From Prunella strophiata (taxonomy: Eukaryota; Chordata; Aves; Passeriformes; Prunellidae), in the NCBI GenBank assembly GCA_036583965.1, contig JAZBQD010000034.1, positions 10,170,040-10,234,039 on the forward strand: DNA of 64,000 bases. The letters run 5' to 3'. Each line of letters begins with the position of its first letter. Positions within the stretch are counted from its first letter, which is position 1. Below, one piece after another: positions 60,318 through 64,000 of the stretch. Position numbers and translations under genes: made by a program. The notes under the pieces were generated by a model. It was not told where the DNA came from. It saw nothing but the letters and a program-made list of their open reading frames with translations, and did not search any database.

Positions 60318-62330
60318 GCCTCTTTGCCCATTTCCTCTGTAACACCCACCAGGCTGAGCTCAGCTTGGATTACAGCCCTCACTCCCCCAGCTGGCTTGAA
60401 TGAGGCAAAACCTGAGAATGCAAATGGGAAAATGAGAGCAGCCCCTCTCCCCTGCTGTCTGGGCAGCAGGTGTGTGCCTTTCCCCACGGCAGGAATGAAA
60501 CAGTGAACTTCTGAAGTAGAACAAAGCCCTTTCAGGAAAACACATGTACCCAGAGCTGCAGCGTGAGCTGTGACAGACACACTGGGGTTCAGCTGGGTCT
60601 GCTGGAGGGGAAGGTGCAGGTGTCAGGCTCACACCATAAAACAAAAAGCCAGGCAAACATGATACCTGAGTCCTAGAAGAAATCAAGGAAGGAAGAAACT
60701 GTACCAATGTTTTCAGGAATCTCCTGTTTCCCTCTGTGTGAGCGCTCACGTACCATGGGACCACCCCCATGTGCAAAGGCACTTAACAAGCCAGGGCCTC
60801 TGAGGAAAAGGGCTGCTCTGTCAGCAGTAATTCCATTTGAATTGTTAATTATTTTTGTCTTTCAAACACAGCATATACATTGGCTAATTACAACTCTTCT
60901 GATAGCTATTTATGGCTTTGCTTGCTCCTGTTGCTCACAGTCACGTTCTTCCCCTGGAAGTGGCTGTACCAAACTTACTGTGGGTTATGTCAAAGGCAGG
61001 CTGAGTTTTTTGCTTAAGATTAGTAGCAGTTACATGTTTTCAGAAAGAAGTTATATGACCTTTCTTCTAACACTGGAAGGATATATAGAACTTGTCAGTG
61101 TGAACAAAGGATGATTTTAATTTCCTAAGAGACCTCTAAAGATAGGTCTTACATCAAAATCCTCTTTAACTAAATAAACATAAGATCAAGAAAATATTAG
61201 GCAAATCAGGCTTCATTTCTCACTGTAAATTAGATAGTAAGAGAACAGCCATTACAGCTCTCTTTAAAGCCATTTAATCACGTGGATCATGATGCATAAA
61301 CAACAGAAACCCCATTTTCTGTCCTTTTTCAAATACAGCAATGGGGACTAAAAATATCAATCACGATTAACAAAATGATACATAGTAAATGTACCCCAGT
61401 GTATGGACATTAATACACACGATAAAAAGCCAAAAATTATCATTATCTCAGTGCTAGAAATGCAAAGGCCTCAACAGGGATTAGCAAAGGGATTTACTTT
61501 ACACGCACTAACACTCGGCCAGAAACAAAGCTTGGAGTCGATACCACACCTCCACAGTCCTAAGGTCACCTCTTATCTGTTCAATCCCACAGCAAGACTC
61601 CCTTGCAGCTATTTTAACCTGGAGTTGCTTCAGCTCGTGATTTTTTTGTGGAGCCGGTCGGTCTGGCCGGGAGAGCGCGGTCTGAGGGCGCAGAGGGCAT
61701 GTGAGAAGTGGCCATTCCCAGCACTCGCTCGGGATTCCAGGCGCAGCCCCAGCACAGGAACCTCCTGCGCCAAACCCGAGCAGCCCCAGCAGTGCCCGAG
61801 CGGCCCTCGGGCGTGCGGGGGAGCCCTCAAGGCCTCCCCGGCCGGGCCCGCGCAGGCCCCGCCGTGCCCGGCCCCCGCCGCGGCGGGAGGCGGAGCCGAG
61901 CCCTGCTGACACCGGCGGCGGGCGGTGCTGCAGTGCGCGGAGCCGCCGATCGCCGCCGGAGCCCCGCGGCTGCAGCTCGCCGTGAGCGGGGGTTCTGGGG
62001 GAACGGGGACGAGTGGGGGGCGGTGGGGCGGGCGTGGAGGGACAAGGCCGCCGCCACGCTCGGGAACCTGGGGAGCGGAACGGGCGGGGGCGGGACTCGA
62101 ACCGGAGCCGCGGCTTGCGGCAGAGACTCGCACCGGGGTCTCAGGGGACTCGAACCCGGGTGCCCGGGCGGGCGCGGGGGGCTCCGGGGCTCGCGGGACC
62201 CCCGGGGCGGTCGCGGGCTCCCCCCTCCATTATTGCCCCCCCCCCCCCCACTGCGCGCGCGGGGGGCTGGACGTGACTGGCTGCGTTCAATTTGTCACGC
62301 GGCCATTGGCTGGCGGGGGCGGGCGGCGCG

Positions 62331-62338
62331 TGACGTCA
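62331..62338. promoter_or_regulatory. Palindromic CRE (TGACGTCA)
   Basis: Exact CREB/ATF consensus about 30 bp upstream of the TATA-like box of the 62.6-kb gene, a position typical of cAMP-responsive promoters. Confidence 0.75.
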
Positions 62339-62606
62339 GCGCGCGGCGCTGCGCGGCCGGCGGCCATTTATAGGCGCGGAACGGGCGCTGCGCAGACCGA
62401 GCGAGCGGGCGGTACCGGGAGTACCGGCGGCTGTATCGCGGCCCATCCCCGCGGGAGTGCTGAGAAACCCCCCGTGGAGCCCCGATCCACCTTTTCCGAG
62501 CGCCCCTTCGGCCGCCGCTGAGCTTTTGTTTCTGTTCGCGCAGCGCCTGAGCGCCCCCGCCTAGCTTTGTTCTTCTTGCGGCCCCTGCGGGGAAGGCGCG
62601 GCCAAG

Positions 62607-62655
62607 ATGGACCCTTGTCACACCGAGGAGACCGAGGGCGAGATCCCCGGCTTGG
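62607..62655 (+). CDS. First coding exon of an unidentified gene
   Basis: The ATG has a strong Kozak context (GCCAAGATGG). It opens MDPCHTEETEGEIPGL and stops at a good donor, GGCTTGG|GTAAGG, in phase 1. It follows about 210 bp of GC-rich 5' UTR downstream of a TATA/CRE promoter, and the rest of the gene is beyond the window. I do not recognise this N-terminus. It does not match the usual starts of the mammalian 5q35 neighbours I considered (SQSTM1, MGAT4B, RUFY1, HNRNPH1 main isoform, CLK4). Confidence 0.6.
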
Positions 62656-64000
62656 GTAAGGCCCAGCGACGGCGGGCGGGGAGTGGGTGGCGGGAGGGAG
62701 CGGGGATTGGGGGGGAATGGGCGATCGGGCCCGCACGGTGCCGCCCGCTCGGGCCCGGTGCCGCGGAGGCCTCACGAAGGCGCGGGGGGGGGGAGGGGGC
62801 GGCGGGGACGGGCCCGGCCGCGTGCGCCGCTCAACCCCCCCCGGCCGCGTGCGTCGTGTCGGGCGGGGCCGCGGGGGCTCCTCGGGGTCGCTGTCCCGCC
62901 TCCGCCGCCGCTGCCGCGCCCGCGGGTCCCTCCCTGTACTGGGGGGGGGTGGGTGTGAGATCGCAAACGAGATAAGTGTAAATTACAGTTTATTACAGGT
63001 CTAACGTCCAGCCTTAAGTAGCGTAAATCCGGTGGAAACGGCCACTCAGTAAAGCAGAAGTTGAAAGTAAAGATTTCTGGACGCCATAACAGTCTCGTCT
63101 TAAAATGGTGAACCCGTGCCAGTTATTGCAAAACAGCCCTGCTCAGCGCCTGCTATCTGTTTACTGGGTGTCGGCCTCTCGCCGAGCTCCCCCGTGGGGA
63201 CAGCCACTCGAGAGGCAATATGACTTTTAAATCTTTATTAAACAGCACAGAATATACAGGGAAAAAACATCAAGGCACCCCATATTATTTTTACCTACAA
63301 GAAAAGGTCTATCAAAACCCACACTGCTCAGACAAGAGTAAAAATAAACCCCAAATCATGTTTTTACATTTCAGGCTTGCTTTAAAATAAGCTATACAGG
63401 TAATGCATTTGTTTTAAGTAAATTTTTAAACGCGTAGATTGTTGAGTGAACTTCAGGGACTTGTTATTCACATTAATTTTCATCTTCTAAAGAAGTCAGG
63501 AACGACTTGACCTATTAAACAAAAAACAATAACATTTGTATTTAGGCTAAAGTACCAGGCTTTTCCCTTTATTTGGGAAGAAATTGTCTGTTACTATGGT
63601 TTTCCAGTGATGTTTTGCCCCTGTATTTAATTCATGAGCTGAAATGCATGTGGCCTTTCAGAGGGGCAAGGTATGTCTGAGTGTCTGCTCAAAATGAAGC
63701 TGTTAATTGCTGGCTTCCATGAGGGTGTAGTGACAAATACCTCCACAATTGATCATTGGGCTCCCCTTCCCGGTTTATTTAGAGCTGTTTAATTGAGGGA
63801 AGTAGTCTTGTTTTAAAGGAGTCATTCTTAAGTAATCTCAAATTGATGACCCAGAACAACATAAAGAAAATGGTTTATAGTGATTGCTAGGAGAGCACTT
63901 CCTCATGCTTTTAAGTATTAGGTGGAGGTTTTTTTTCTCCATGGACTAGCCAAACAACTCCACCAGAATTTTTTTTAAATTCCTAAGTCTTGCATTTCCT
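62656..64000 (+). other. First intron of the 62.6-kb gene (partial)
   Basis: Begins at the GTAAGG donor and continues past the window end. It contains the 3' part of the CpG island and the putative minus-strand terminal exon. Confidence 0.55.
63232..63520 (-). CDS. Putative terminal exon of an unidentified minus-strand gene
   Basis: On the minus strand a T-rich acceptor (TTTGTTTAATAG) at about 63521 opens a frame reading VKSFLTSLEDEN then TAA at about 63484-63482. About 240 bp of AT-rich 3' UTR and an AATAAA at about 63242-63237 follow. The rest of the gene would lie beyond 64 kb. It is antisense to the first intron of the plus-strand gene starting at 62.6 kb. The reading frame is very short, so the coding call is tentative; a non-coding 3' end or chance match remains possible. 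Confidence 0.35.

Larger units (their letters stand above)
53200..61630. other. Intergenic region right of LTC4S
   Basis: No gene recognised over about 8.4 kb. A GC-rich patch lies at about 54.95-55.85 kb and an LTR at about 59.95-60.32 kb. Reading frames such as those around 54.45-54.8 kb and 58.1-58.6 kb have no family signature and no clear splice context. Confidence 0.7.
61640..62960. promoter_or_regulatory. CpG island with a CRE/TATA promoter
   Basis: Dense CpG from about 61.64 to 62.96 kb. On the plus strand, in order: CCATTGG (inverted CCAAT) near 62303, GC boxes (GGGGGCGGGC) near 62315, palindromic CRE at 62331-62338 and a TATA-like TTTATAG at about 62366-62372. Transcription would start at about 62395, some 210 bp before the ATG at 62607. 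Confidence 0.8.

Noticed and set aside
61630..62975. Long reading frames across the 62-kb CpG island
   Set aside because: Same GC effect; only the short exon at 62607-62655 has promoter, Kozak and donor support.
1..64000. CRISPR arrays, operons, phage or other prokaryotic systems
   Set aside because: The window is spliced vertebrate DNA; no spaced direct repeats or bacterial gene architecture were seen.

Overview
This is vertebrate nuclear DNA, most likely from a bird and probably a songbird. Genes are split into small exons with GT-AG junctions. Three gene starts lie in sharply bounded CpG islands. A CR1-type LINE tail is present (about 1275-1535), and a plus-strand endogenous-retrovirus LTR near 60 kb resembles passerine LTRs. 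The species call is inference; the gene identities are not.

Layout. (1) 1-14.6 kb, minus strand: 5' half of MAML1, the Mastermind co-activator of Notch. Coding exons 1-3 are present and the gene runs off the left edge. (2) 15.05-35.2 kb, minus strand: the complete calnexin gene CANX. It has 14 coding exons (604 codons plus stop), a non-coding first exon in a CpG island and a 3' UTR of about 3.2 kb that ends about 450 bp before the MAML1 start region. (3) 35.6-49.6 kb: intergenic DNA with a long GGAA microsatellite and a 35-base poly(A) tract. (4) 49.65-53.2 kb, plus strand: LTC4S, leukotriene C4 synthase, five coding exons with the classic 58/100/71/82 pattern except that exon 3 is 72 bases. 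(5) 53.2-61.6 kb: intergenic, with a GC-rich patch near 55 kb and the LTR near 60 kb. (6) 61.6-64 kb: a CpG island with CCAAT, GC, CRE and TATA elements driving a plus-strand first coding exon (starts M-D-P-C-H-T-E-E) that I cannot assign. Within its first intron lies an apparent minus-strand terminal exon with a poly(A) signal.

How the genes relate. CANX (ER lectin chaperone) and MAML1 (nuclear Notch co-activator) are tandem neighbours, as in mammals. LTC4S (nuclear envelope/ER enzyme of the eicosanoid pathway) sits on the opposite side of CANX from its mammalian position and on the opposite strand, which points to a local rearrangement. There is no functional operon. The CANX promoter carries an exact ER-stress response element, matching its role in the unfolded-protein response.

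The observations most worth checking are: two single-base frame breaks in otherwise conserved genes (MAML1 exon 2 near 5009, LTC4S exon 3 near 51649), the ERSE in the CANX promoter, the unidentified gene start at 62.6 kb with an antisense terminal exon in its intron, and an interleaved pair of inverted repeats at 11.16-11.21 kb. I found no CRISPR, prokaryotic or otherwise exotic system.
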